Source of the DNA: Melastoma dodecandrum
Taxonomy: Eukaryota; Streptophyta; Magnoliopsida; Myrtales; Melastomataceae
Assembly: GCA_029817715.1 (NCBI GenBank)
Contig: JARUPY010000229.1
Span: 310,001-374,000, forward strand
Length of the DNA: 64,000 nt
Reading direction: 5' to 3'
Position 1 is the stretch's first letter. Each line of letters starts with the position of its first letter. A program made the translations under genes and the position numbers. This document shows positions 20,177 through 31,200 of this stretch, one piece after another. The notes under the pieces were generated by a model. That model saw only the letters and a program-made list of their open reading frames with translations. It searched no databases and was not told where the DNA came from.

Positions 20177-23002
20177 ATGGTTGGGGCATGGCAAGTTTTG
20201 CGCATACTCGCTTGCTTTCTCCTTCTGATGAGGCCGCTATGGTCGTTTTCAGTCACGGCTCCTGGCAAACCAGTGTGCCGCAAGGAGGAGCTCTCCCTTC
20301 TGTTGGCATTCAAGAACTCCTTCTTCAATGAGACCAACTGCCTGTCCGGTGGCAGCCCGTTCAAGATGGCGTCGTGGGTGGCCGAGGAGGGAAACTGTTG
20401 TCAATGGGGTGGCATCACGTGCGACATGGAAGACGGTCACGTGATCGGCATCGACCTCAGCTCCAGTTGCCTCGCAGGCATAATAGACTCTAAAGCGAGC
20501 ATCTTCGACCTAGTCAACCTCCAGGAGCTCAACCTCGCTCGCAATAATTTTGATCAGTCCGAGATTCCGCCAGCCATTGGACGTCTCACGGGGTTGACCA
20601 CGTTGGATCTCTCTGGGAGCGGCTTTAGCGGTGTGGTCCTACCCGAAGTGATGAGTACTCTGTCAAATCTAACCACGCTGGATCTCTCTGGAAACCAGGC
20701 AATGAATATTTCTGGCTTGGGGGAGTTGCTTCGCAGCCTGAACAAAATCGAGGAACTCTATCTTAGTAAGGTAATGTTATCGGACAGGAAAGTACCTACA
20801 ATCTTGGGCAACATGACTTCTTTGAGGTCCCTTGGCCTCTCCAGTAGCCGTTTGTCTGGTGAATTCCCAGACTCCATCTTTGCACTGCCGAGGCTGGAGT
20901 TCCTTGATGTCAGCTTGAATAACGAGTTGATGGGCAGCTTGACCGGATTCCATCGAGGAAGCCAGATAAAGTCCCTCCGGCTCTCAATGATGAACTTAAC
21001 AGGTGGGCTACCACCTTCCCTGGGAAATCTCAGTCATTTGACAGAAATCGATCTCAGCTCTTGTGGATTATGGGGGGAAATACCATCTTCCATCGGCAAC
21101 TTGACCAATCTGAAGTACTTGGATCTTTCATCCAATAACTTCCAAGGACCAATCCCTCCTTCTTTAGGGGATCTGACCAATCTTACTATGCTGGATTTGT
21201 ACAGCAACAGATTAATCGGAGAAATTCCTTCATCGCTGGGAAGTCTCATCCTGCTCAAACGATTGTATCTCGGCTCGAATAAGCTTGCGGGTGGAATCCC
21301 AGCTTCTCTGATGCAGCTCTCCAAACTCGATGTGTTAGACCTCTCTAACAATTTGCTAACTGGTAGTATCCCCTCACAGATTAGCAACCTCACCCTCCTG
21401 GCTTTTCTGTGGCTTTCTTCCAATAAGCTCTCCGGTCCAATCCCCCACTCCATCTACGGGATTCCAAGTTTGACTCTTCTTTTCCTTAAGTCAAACTCTC
21501 TTACGGGCGAGGCTCGCTTAGACCTGCTGCTGGAGCTCAAAGGAATTTCTCGAATTGATTTTTCATCCAACGCGATCTCCTCTGTAGTCTTTCCAAAGTC
21601 CAATGCAAGTATTACACAGATTGGGATGCTATCTTTGGATTCTTGCAACTTGACGGAAGTTCCCCAATTTCTGGAAAATCAAAACAGTCTGGATTGGTTG
21701 AGTTTCTCGAACAACAACATTTCAGGACATGTACCTCAATGGCTGATGCAGAAGCCTCTTCAGCATTTGGATCTCAGTTTGAACAATATACAGGGAACTC
21801 TTCCGATTCCATCGACGTCCATCAACTATTACCTCATGTCCGACAATCAGCTATATGGAGAGGTCCCTTCGTCCATATGCGAGCTGAAGGGTATACTCTT
21901 GCTGGATTTGGCTGACAATGAATTCACGGGAGCGCTCCCCCCCTGCTTGGGCAACTTCAGCGTCTTCCTGTTTGCATTGAGTTTGAGTGGGAACAACTTT
22001 GTTGGGAAAATTCCCGACTTCAATAACGGGATAAATTTCATAACCGTGTTGGATCTGAGTTCCAATTCATTTGAGGGGCCATTGCCAAAGTCTCTCTTGA
22101 ATTGTTCAGTGCTTAAGTATGTGAATTTAGGGAAGAATAAGATCGTGGATACCTTCCCATCGTGGTTAGGATCACTTCCTTCGCTGAAGGTGCTCATGCT
22201 ACATTCTAACGGGTTTTATGGTGAGATGAAGGGCCCCCGCAATGACTCATGGTTCCCAAGCTTGCAAGTCATCACTTTGTCGGATAATAACATGGCAGGC
22301 ATACTACCGTCTGACTACTTTGCTCACCTACCGGCTATGAAATATTTCTCTCCTGATGACGATAAATACCCAAATTCTTTTGTTCAGATGGTCTCTATGA
22401 CAATCATCAACAAAGGAATAGAAAGAGAGTTTGGTACGACCTTGGGATCCTTCACCTTGTTAGACCTATCCAGTAATAATTTCAATGGCACCATTCCCGA
22501 TTCGATCGGAGATAACTTGCTGAAGCTTCATACTTTGAACCTCTCTGACAATGATCTTAGCGGGCCGATCCCTCTATCCCTGGCGAACTTGAAAAATCTG
22601 GAAGTCCTGGATCTATCGAGGAATCGACTCTCCGGTGTGATCCCAGGAGTATTAGGACAGATCACTTCACTCAGCATTTTCAATGTATCCTACAATAACC
22701 TTTCCGGATACATTCCTGGGGGGAATCAGTTTGGCACATTTGAGGATAGCTCTTACATCGGCAATCCGGAGCTTTGCGGGACTCCTCTGACGAAGAAGTG
22801 CGGGAATGTACCAAAACCCCCTTCAGTTACTGAAGATGGACAAGGGGAGGACACAAGCCAGCAATTGGGAATTGTGTGGATCACTGCATTGGTAGGACTT
22901 GCCGGTGGATTGATGGTTGGCGTGGCATTGGAGCATGCATATGGTGCCAATCTTCTGAGTTGGCTAGCGGCGAAATGGCATAAGTATCAACGGCGACAAT
23001 AA
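20177..23002 (+). CDS. LRR receptor-like protein (RLP), intact, single exon
   Basis: This 941-aa cell-surface receptor has no kinase. Residues 1-25 form a signal peptide (ILACFLLLMRPLWSF). An LRRNT_2 cap follows (about 34-90; CRKEELSLLLAFKNSFF, WVAEEGNCCQWGGITC). About 28 plant-type LRRs with LxxLxxLdLSsNxLsGxIP consensus fill residues 95-850, broken near 735-755 by an island-like insert (SMTIINKGIEREFG). The C-terminal cap has NPELCGTPLTKKC. An acidic stretch, one membrane helix with GxxxG spacing (LVGLAGGLMVGVALEHAYG) and a ~20-residue basic tail end the protein. RLPs of this form sense microbial or developmental ligands and usually signal through SOBIR1/BAK1-type kinases; that partner role is family knowledge. 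No frame damage is seen. Confidence 0.95.
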   Translation: MVGAWQVLRILACFLLLMRPLWSFSVTAPGKPVCRKEELSLLLAFKNSFFNETNCLSGGSPFKMASWVAEEGNCCQWGGITCDMEDGHVIGIDLSSSCLAGIIDSKASIFDLVNLQELNLARNNFDQSEIPPAIGRLTGLTTLDLSGSGFSGVVLPEVMSTLSNLTTLDLSGNQAMNISGLGELLRSLNKIEELYLSKVMLSDRKVPTILGNMTSLRSLGLSSSRLSGEFPDSIFALPRLEFLDVSLNNELMGSLTGFHRGSQIKSLRLSMMNLTGGLPPSLGNLSHLTEIDLSSCGLWGEIPSSIGNLTNLKYLDLSSNNFQGPIPPSLGDLTNLTMLDLYSNRLIGEIPSSLGSLILLKRLYLGSNKLAGGIPASLMQLSKLDVLDLSNNLLTGSIPSQISNLTLLAFLWLSSNKLSGPIPHSIYGIPSLTLLFLKSNSLTGEARLDLLLELKGISRIDFSSNAISSVVFPKSNASITQIGMLSLDSCNLTEVPQFLENQNSLDWLSFSNNNISGHVPQWLMQKPLQHLDLSLNNIQGTLPIPSTSINYYLMSDNQLYGEVPSSICELKGILLLDLADNEFTGALPPCLGNFSVFLFALSLSGNNFVGKIPDFNNGINFITVLDLSSNSFEGPLPKSLLNCSVLKYVNLGKNKIVDTFPSWLGSLPSLKVLMLHSNGFYGEMKGPRNDSWFPSLQVITLSDNNMAGILPSDYFAHLPAMKYFSPDDDKYPNSFVQMVSMTIINKGIEREFGTTLGSFTLLDLSSNNFNGTIPDSIGDNLLKLHTLNLSDNDLSGPIPLSLANLKNLEVLDLSRNRLSGVIPGVLGQITSLSIFNVSYNNLSGYIPGGNQFGTFEDSSYIGNPELCGTPLTKKCGNVPKPPSVTEDGQGEDTSQQLGIVWITALVGLAGGLMVGVALEHAYGANLLSWLAAKWHKYQRRQ

Positions 23003-23559
23003 GGACCTAGTATGTCCGCATTATGGCAAACAACAAGGCGGATAGGGAGCCACAATCATGGAAGTGACCGTTTTACTAAATAATTCGATAAGATCTGCTT
23101 TTGAATTCATGCATGGATGATTGTCTCGAATGTCCGGTATCCGGGGCGACTAAACAGTTTCTAACTCTAAACTTTAAGAAAAATGACTTCCATATTTGAG
23201 GCTCCACAATTCCATCAAGTCCTCATTCCTGATCTGTGCACGCCCGGGAAAGATCTAAAAGGTTTAGTCAGTTGTACAGACAGTTGAGTTTCCGACAGTA
23301 TACTCCTTTTATCTCCTTAGGATTTCAAAAATGGATTGAAGTGTATATTCAATGGCTCCTGCAAGAGAAGGCCAAATCTCACTGGTAAACTTGAAATTAA
23401 TTTTTCAAAGCATATTAACTATTACAGTGATTAGAACAGGTGTGGATTTATTTCATGTCCTTTCTTCATGTAAAAATATGACATTTAACATAAATGGCTC
23501 CATAACTACATTCAATTTAGGAAGAAAATTATCACAATGTGATCGAAGCTAACTGCGTT
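23003..23559. other. 3' flank of the LRR gene
   Basis: I see no gene or clear repeat. It probably holds the LRR 3' UTR. Confidence 0.4.
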
Positions 23560-24985
23560 TTAAAGGTGCCCTCTTTGCTAGAAGTTCTTTGACAAGATGA
23601 CAAGCCTTTTTTCTCTCAGCCCACCTCGCTTTGACCTGTAATCTCTCGAGGCTTTGCTCTAAATTCATGGCAAAAGATGGGGCTAACCTCATCGAGAAGA
23701 AGGCCACTATCTTGTCAGCCTTCGCATTGCTCGAGAACTTAAAGGCAAAGAATGAATGAATATTGATGTGGAATCAGAAAAAGATCACTGAAGGATCAAG
23801 CAACCGTTGTTCACACTGGCGAGATGATGTCGATGATAAAGTGTGAAAAAAGCACCCCTGTGCCAATTATTTTTCATGGCAGATTCCCCGTTTTCCTGCA
23901 ATCCGCAGGCTAATTTAGCACTCTTGCAGGCGTCTTGCATCATATCGAAAGCCTTGTGACTTAGTAGGAACAGAGAGATAGCACCTTCAACCATTTCCAT
24001 GCGACTTCATGCCCTTCCAAACTTATTCCTGCTAGTACATAGATGATATATTGATCTCAAACCTATGAGACAGTCTCAAAATCAGACTCAGCTGCCTAAT
24101 TCTCGAAACTTCATGCATGGGATATTTGCACATAAAAACAGCACCTCTTCTGATACCAAGAAGGTCAGAACTTCTAGTATGAAATCGAGGTTAGATGAAG
24201 ATGACACATGACACAATATTCTTTCCTTTTCCTGCATGGTATCCATTTCTCTGTTCATGGTCAACAAGGCATCGAAAGTACTTCCTGTTTCCACCAATCG
24301 TCTTCCACATTACAGAAATGTAAGCCGCCTGCAATGGAAGAAGCATTTAGAAAGTATTTCCAAGAAATTGAAAACAAGGATGGGGTGACACACACGTTTC
24401 ATATCTGCTGAAAGAGTATTAGTCTTTTGATCACTCAAGAGCGCCTCCAAGCATCTGATTGTTTCGTCATAAGATTTCTCATCGTCAAATAAGGCTAAAG
24501 CAAACAGAACTTCTCCCTTAACCGTACATTCAAATGGGATTCTCCAGCAATTGAATCCCAGCCTAAATGCCTGCAGATGGCGAAAATCTCGTTTAACATA
24601 TTTGGCCCAGAGAAAGTCAAAGTTAAGTTGCTGTTACTCTGCCATGAAGTGGAGAATGCTTAAGCAATATTTCTTCAAGTGCTCCAGAGATTCTGGGAGA
24701 GTGTCGTAGGATATCTTTACCAGGCTATGACAAACCCATTATCAAATGAAAACAATCATTATACTGATCACAAATTACGAGACATACAACCAGGATCGGG
24801 GAATGCAAACATGTATCCACATTGCTGAGTTCGACAGTATGACACAATCTAGCTCCTTTCCAGGCACATTGATCAATGCTAGTAAAGCGGATACCGACTA
24901 TTGACATGCCAAGCAAAGTGCATGTGTATCATCCAGGATGCTTAAAGCAAAATGCACATAACAGAATTGAGCAGATATGAAATCT
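23560..24985 (-). pseudogene. Multi-exon gene remnant, unknown (helical protein)
   Basis: Several minus-strand pieces look like exons with splice signals. One (about 24690-24635) leads through a possible 75-bp intron (GTAACA...CTGCAG) to FRLGFNCWRIPFECTVKGEV, LFALALFDDEKSYDETIRCL and EALLSDQKTNTLSADM, followed by a GTGTGT donor at about 24395. Another lies at 24916-24790 (TSIDQCAWKGARLCHTVELS) and a third at 24000-23870 (SHKAFDMMQDACKSAKLACG). The pieces look like helical repeat protein and remind me weakly of plant separase N-terminal regions, but I cannot show this. Stops and missing joins suggest a decayed fragment. Confidence 0.4.
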
Positions 24986-25389
24986 TCACAAATGAGTAAT
25001 TAGAATTTTGTTGATGCTGTGTCCCAAACTTATCCATAGTTGACAGGAGGTTTTGTTTGATTGCCTGGACAAGTCGAAACACGAGTATCTGCCCATACCT
25101 CACTTGGTTAAAACCAGTCTGATCAACGTTGAGTTTGATTCAGAGTTGCTCATCTGTGTCTGCAGTATATGACTGGAGCTAGTCAAATATGTTGATCACC
25201 CCAAGCTTGCTTTCCAGCATATCTTTGGAAACGGGTGAGGTGTCGAGAAATACCTCACACAAATCACGTTACCAGGAAGGAGGTTTTCGGCAAAACACTG
25301 TTTAACATCGTACTTGGAAGAATATGATGTTAGTAATACGTCGATGATTATTAGGATTATATCGATGATGTTAGTAATATGTATGATGA

Positions 25390-27060
25390 ATATGAAAACG
25401 ACCCCATTAGATATAAGAATGACATGATTGAAGAATTTCTTAAAGGAATGAGATTCAAAGACAAAAAGAAACTCATTTATGCGATGAACAATAGAACCAT
25501 TTCAATTACCAGATAGTGGAATCCGATAAGAAGTTGTGGTCCATTTATTGCAGTGATCATGATAAGGGGTGCAAGTGGAGATTACGGGCTATACAAAGGG
25601 CATGTAATGATGAGTTCGAGGTAACTATAGTTGGAAGGCCACATATTTGGATCCAAACAATGGGATTCAAACTTCATGTCATCTTTATTCAGACAATTTG
25701 TTCTTGAAACTCCTGAAATTATAGTTGTTTTTCTTCGCAATGTCATCAAAAAGAATTACAGATACGAAGTACCAAGGAGAAGAGTGTTGCATGCAAAGAT
25801 AAAGGCTGTTGCAATGGATTAAAGTGATTGGGGATAATCTTACAATGAGTTCCCTCACTTGCTGAATGCAATTCGAGATTCAAACCTAGGTACATTCATT
25901 GACTTCGATGGTCATATACTATTGGAGATTGGAGATTCTGAATTTCAATTTCAAAGACTGTTTTGGTGTTTCCATCTCAGCAAAACGATGCTTACATTTT
26001 GTCACCTTGTTAGCATTGACGACACATCCCTTTCTGAAAAATAAAAGCAAAAGTTATTAATTGCTTGTAGTATTGACGACATGAATCATATTGTTCCTCT
26101 TACTTTTGCAATGTCAATGAGGAATGCTATAAGTAATGGGGATGGTTTTTAAAAAGTTTGAAATGTTACGTGGTTGGAGATGAGAGCCAAGGCATATGTT
26201 TGATTTATGATACACACTCGGGTATTGAAGGCAATTGTCAATGATGTTGAAGTTGGTTGGACGCCTCTGTTTGCCAATTGGAGATTTTGTATTCTTCATA
26301 TTGATAGCAGTTTCAACACTTGTTATATTAGTATTACTGGCAAAAGGAGGCATTGCCACAAGAAAATGTATGATGCCAAAGTATTTTCAAATTTTCTGCT
26401 ATATTTTAAAAACCATACCTGAGTTGGTCAATTTATTTGAGGAAATGGTTTCAGCTCAGTGGGTTTTGTGACCCGATGATTTTTTTCGTTGCGGCGGGAG
26501 AATGATGACGAATCTAAGCGAGATTTATAACTACGTTATAAGGGGTGCAAGATCGCTTCTTGTTCCTACTTTGGTTAGGAAGACATTCTACAATTATGTT
26601 TCATAGTGGATTAATCGTAAGGATGAGGCAGATAAGGCGATTAACAGGGTGACAAGTTTACAAAAAATTTGCATAGATCGATTGAACAAAGGAATATTGA
26701 AGGGAAGGCATTTTCGAGTCAGATCGATAAATCAAGAGTTGGGTCACTTTGTTGTTCAAACGAAGGGAAAGTGCGACAATAAGAAAGTGTACTTGTGACA
26801 TACTCGTACATGCAGGAAATGGCGACATTATCATATTCATTGTTCACATCAATTGCTTGTTTCACATACGTCCATGTTGATGGTTCTGATAGTATTGATA
26901 AGATTTACACGTGGGCTAATAAGAAGGTCATTTACTCTTCAAAATGGACATCGTTTGATTGTAGAGAAGATTGTCTCGAGTATTCATTCCCTACAATTAC
27001 TCCGAACCCCAACATAGTGTGATTATATGGACGTCAAGGAGGTAAACGACCAGACTAAGC
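25390..27060 (+). pseudogene. MuDR-type transposase pseudogene
   Basis: Plus-strand pieces in shifting frames follow a MuDR transposase in order. First comes the N-terminal ESDKKLWSIYCSDHDKGCKW block (25519-25578) with RLRAIQRA after it. Next is YEVPRRRVLHAKIKAVA and a weak catalytic region (26200-26330). Last are a SWIM-like piece (YMQEMATLSYSLFTSIACFT) and the typical end YTWANKKVIYSSKW... with ITPNPN (26900-27020). There are many stops and frame shifts. It is not related to MULE-A or MULE-B beyond the superfamily. No terminal repeats were found around it. Confidence 0.75.
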
Positions 27061-27899
27061 AAGAAGACATCAAGGATGGGGAAAGGACGAAATACAGGAA
27101 GAAGAGTTTAATCGGAAGGATGATACACAATATGAGAGGATGAGGCACAGGCAGAAGAGCATCACTTCTTCAGTTTGGATGAGGTTCTTGGTGACTAGAA
27201 TAAGGAAGACGATATCTACCATACTCCTCAATTTGACAGACCATCATCATCGAGTTCATGGAAATGTGAACAACACAATGAACTCGATGTTTGGAAGGAT
27301 GAGTTTTCATTGCCCAAACATTCCCAAAGGAGTCGCCATTAAAAACAATGATTTCCTGTAGTGGCCTACGTTTCTATCACTGAGTTTATATGCAGCTGTA
27401 ATTCAGGTGAACTTTATTTTTTTACTTAGTGTGGGATATTCGTTGTTATTTGACCGAAATACAGAACTCGTCGTTTCTAATAACAAAATAATGATTTCTT
27501 GGTCACTTTGAACTCATTGTTTGCTCTAAGTGAAATCTTGGAAGTGGCCACGAAATCATTTTTCCAAACATCGAGTTCATCCTATTGTCCACATCCCAAT
27601 AAACTCGTTTTTTAAACAAATTACGGTTCGATCTAGCGATTATTTATTTACAAATAAAACTCTAAGGACGGTAAATGCCGTTTTGACCTCGACTGTCGGA
27701 AATTTTTTATAAACTAACTGTAGTTTTGGAACAAGCTACTAAACAATGGATACACGTAATATTTGTTAGCGGTACCGTCACGAAAGTGAAGTTAGGGAAG
27801 GTCGCTTCCCTTCCGTTCGGCTCTCCTGTGCTGTTCACGAAATTGGATTTTTGGTAAGAAAAATCATTTAATGAAAATTAAAATTAAAATTGAATTGGG
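27061..27899. other. Intergenic, upstream of myosin
   Basis: The first ~280 bp are the polar tail of the dead transposase. I see nothing else supportable. Confidence 0.4.
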
Positions 27900-28251
27900 T
27901 TCAAAATCGTGAGACGAGCGTAGAAAATAAAAAGGAATTGAAAATGAAAGGGAAACGAACGACAACACAGAACAACACTCAACCCCAAAACCAAACCAAA
28001 AACAAGAAGGCATCACACCGATTCCTCTCTCCTTGTGTTGGTTTTTTAATCTCAACTAGTCGTTGAAATCTTTTCCTGCTCTGCCCAGCCCAATGGAAAT
28101 TTCCACCCCTCGTTCGTTACGATTAGCTTCCCTTCGGCTCGGATGAAGTATTCGTCGGTGATTCTTGTCGCCTTGTTGTTGTTCTCTCTTTCGATGCGCT
28201 GAAGTTTCCTTTTTTCCTGGCGGAGTTTAGCTGTGATTCGGTGCTGCTGAA
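27900..28251 (+). promoter_or_regulatory. Myosin XI promoter/5' UTR region
   Basis: This is C/T-rich, leader-like sequence (28040-28250) leading to CTGCTGAA-ATG at 28252. The ATG is followed at once by a GTGAGT donor, so the transcript's first exon is nearly all UTR. I could not fix a TATA box or start site. Confidence 0.4.
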
Positions 28252-31200
28252 ATGGTGAGTCCTTTTCATTCTTTCTCTCTCTTTTTTCTTTTTCCTTTTA
28301 AATTTTCTACCGTAGGTGTTCTTTGTTATGTAGTTTGAATCGATTTGGGCTTGGTGTTGGCTGATTTTTGTGGGGTGAGGGTTTACTTGCTGTTTGTTTT
28401 GCTGGATTTGGGACTTTTATTGAGGAGAGAAAAGCCGGATCCCGCCGGTTTGAATTGGGTTTGACTTTCCGTTGACCGGTTCCCCAGCTGATGCGCAATG
28501 CGGGGCTTCAGGTCGACCGTAGGGTCTCCTTTGTTTTTGTCAGCTTCGGTTATTAATTGAAAGGGAAGAAATTGCTTCTTTCTTGCTTAAGGACTTGTAT
28601 TGGGGATTTCCGGAGTCGAATTGATGACTTGGCTCATGCTATGATGATTCGGCAGGCCCAGTCCGTGCAAATCATAGTGGGGTCCCATGTATGGGTTGAA
28701 GACCCTGTGCTTGCTTGGATAGCCGGTGAGGTTACTTCCATCAGCAGACAGGATGTTCATGTTCGGACGACCAAAGGGAAGATGGTAAGGTTTTTTCATC
28801 CTTTAGTATAAGCTAAGCATAGGCAGCATCTGTTTGCACCGTCTTAATGTTTTGGATTTCTGGCATTCGTTCAGAGATTGCACTAGTTATTACTTGAATC
28901 AACTTATTTAAGTTGGGTCGTGTCCCTGTAACGTGACTGCTTGTATTTTGGTTTATAGTGAGTGGTCTATTGTATTGATGTCGTTAAGGGTAGATTAAAC
29001 TTTTCTCCCCTATTGGAAGCGTCTTCCCAAATACCTGTGATGCTACCCTTTCGGATATGAGCATGTGTCCCCGAATTCTGCACTTTTTTGCTGACTGGCT
29101 TGATGGGATATTCTTTCAGGTCGTTACTAGCATATCAAAAGTTTATCCAAAGGACACTGAAGCTCCACCTGGTGGTGTTGATGACATGACAAAGCTGTCA
29201 TACTTGCATGAACCCGGAGTCCTGGAAAATTTAGCAACTAGATATCAACTTAATGAGATTTATGTGAGGCCTCTTCTTCTGAAATCATATAGGTCTTTGT
29301 TTAATTGATTTTTCTTTTGTAAGATAATAATATTTTTGTGAACTGTCAGACGTACACAGGGAACATTCTCATTGCAGTTAATCCATTTCAAAGGCTACCT
29401 CATTTGTATGATACTCATATGATGGAACAATACAAAGGAGCTGGTTTTGGAGAACTGAGTCCCCATGTATTTGCGGTTGCTGACGCTGCATATCGGTGTT
29501 GTATTTTTATCATACTCGTGTGTGCATGTGATGTTGATGGATCCTTGACTGATATGTTTAAGCACAAAATACAGGACCATGATGAATGATGGGAAGAGCA
29601 ATTCCATTCTCGTCAGTGGAGAAAGCGGTGCTGGTAAAACAGAGACCACCAAGATGCTTATGAGGTATCTTGCATACTTAGGTGGTCGATCTGGAGTCGA
29701 AGGAAGAACAGTGGAACAACAAGTTTTGGAGGTGTGTTTTTTTTTTTTCTGTTTCATTTTCCTATTTGATGAATTAAGGGATAAATTTGGCATTGAAGCT
29801 TGCTTCGTTGATTCTTTGTGGTTTGGGAATTGAAGTCCAACCCAGTTCTTGAAGCTTTTGGCAATGCGAAAACGGTGAGGAACAACAATTCCAGGTATGC
29901 CCAGTCTTCTTTGAGATTAACTTGTGGCCAATTACAATAAGGATAAAGCATAATGATTCTCAGTGCTTTACCCATTTTTTTTGTTTTGGTGCATGTGATA
30001 CAGTCGGTTCGGTAAATTCGTAGAGATCCAATTTGATAAAAATGGGAGAATATCTGGGGCCGCGATCAGAACATATTTGCTCGAGAGGTCTCGTGTTTGC
30101 CAAATATCCAGTCCAGAGAGAAATTACCATTGCTTTTACCTTCTTTGTGCCGCTCCTCGTGAGGTGCTTGTCCAATATTGTTGACTATGCTTGTGTTCTA
30201 ATTTCACTCTTAGAGCTGTCGAAAGGCAAATTAAATACTTAAGCAACTTTTTGCAGGATGTTGAGAAATATAAGCTTGGAAATCCTAAGACATTTCACTA
30301 TTTAAATCAATCTAACTGTTATGAGCTGGAAGGTGTAAATGATGGCCAAGAATATCTCGCTACGAGAAGGGCAATGGATATAGTTGGAATAAATGAGGAA
30401 GAACAGGCAAGCATTACCCTTTCATGAAATTCTGGATTACAGTGCTTGAATGAGATTCTGGCCCATTAAAGTCTCCTTGCTTACGGCCTTTATCCTAGCT
30501 CAGGGCTTACTCGGATCTTTCGTTTTTGTACTCTATTATGTTGTTCCTTGAAGGTCAAGTTAATTAATAGTAATAGTAAGTAAATATATTCAGGAGGCAA
30601 TCTTCAGGGTTGCTGCAGCAATTCTTCATCTTGGAAATATTGAGTTTTCCAAGGGAAGGGAGATTGACTCCTCAATGATTAAGGATGAGAAGTCTAGATT
30701 TCATCTCAACACAACAGCGGAACTCCTAAGGTACTTTCTGTAGTTGAATCTGTACGGAACATGCATCCTTCTCGAATATGCTATGTTCTGATAAGAATCC
30801 ATCTTGGTGTAGATGCGATGCCCATGTTTTAGAAGATGCTCTAATCAAACGTGTAATGGTGACACCAGAGGAAGTCATCACCAGAACACTTGATCCTGAA
30901 AATGCTGTTGGTAGCAGGGATGCTTTGGCAAAGACACTGTACAGTCGTTTGTTTGATTGGTGAGATGCTTTTCCTGTGGCGTCGCATAAAATTTTCCTTT
31001 TGGAAAAAGTCTGAGTAATAATTGCTAAATTCTTTTTCAGGATTGTTGAGAAAATTAATCATTCTATAGGACAGGATCCAACATCAAATTCTCTGATTGG
31101 TGTTCTCGATATATATGGTTTTGAAAGTTTTAAAAACAACAGGTACCTCCTTATATATGCCAATGTTACTATTTCAATGTTACGTTGGTCATATTACAGC

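Noticed and set aside
20249..22950. Minus-strand frames across the LRR gene
   Set aside because: They are mirror frames of the LRR repeats, which give long open frames on the opposite strand by composition.
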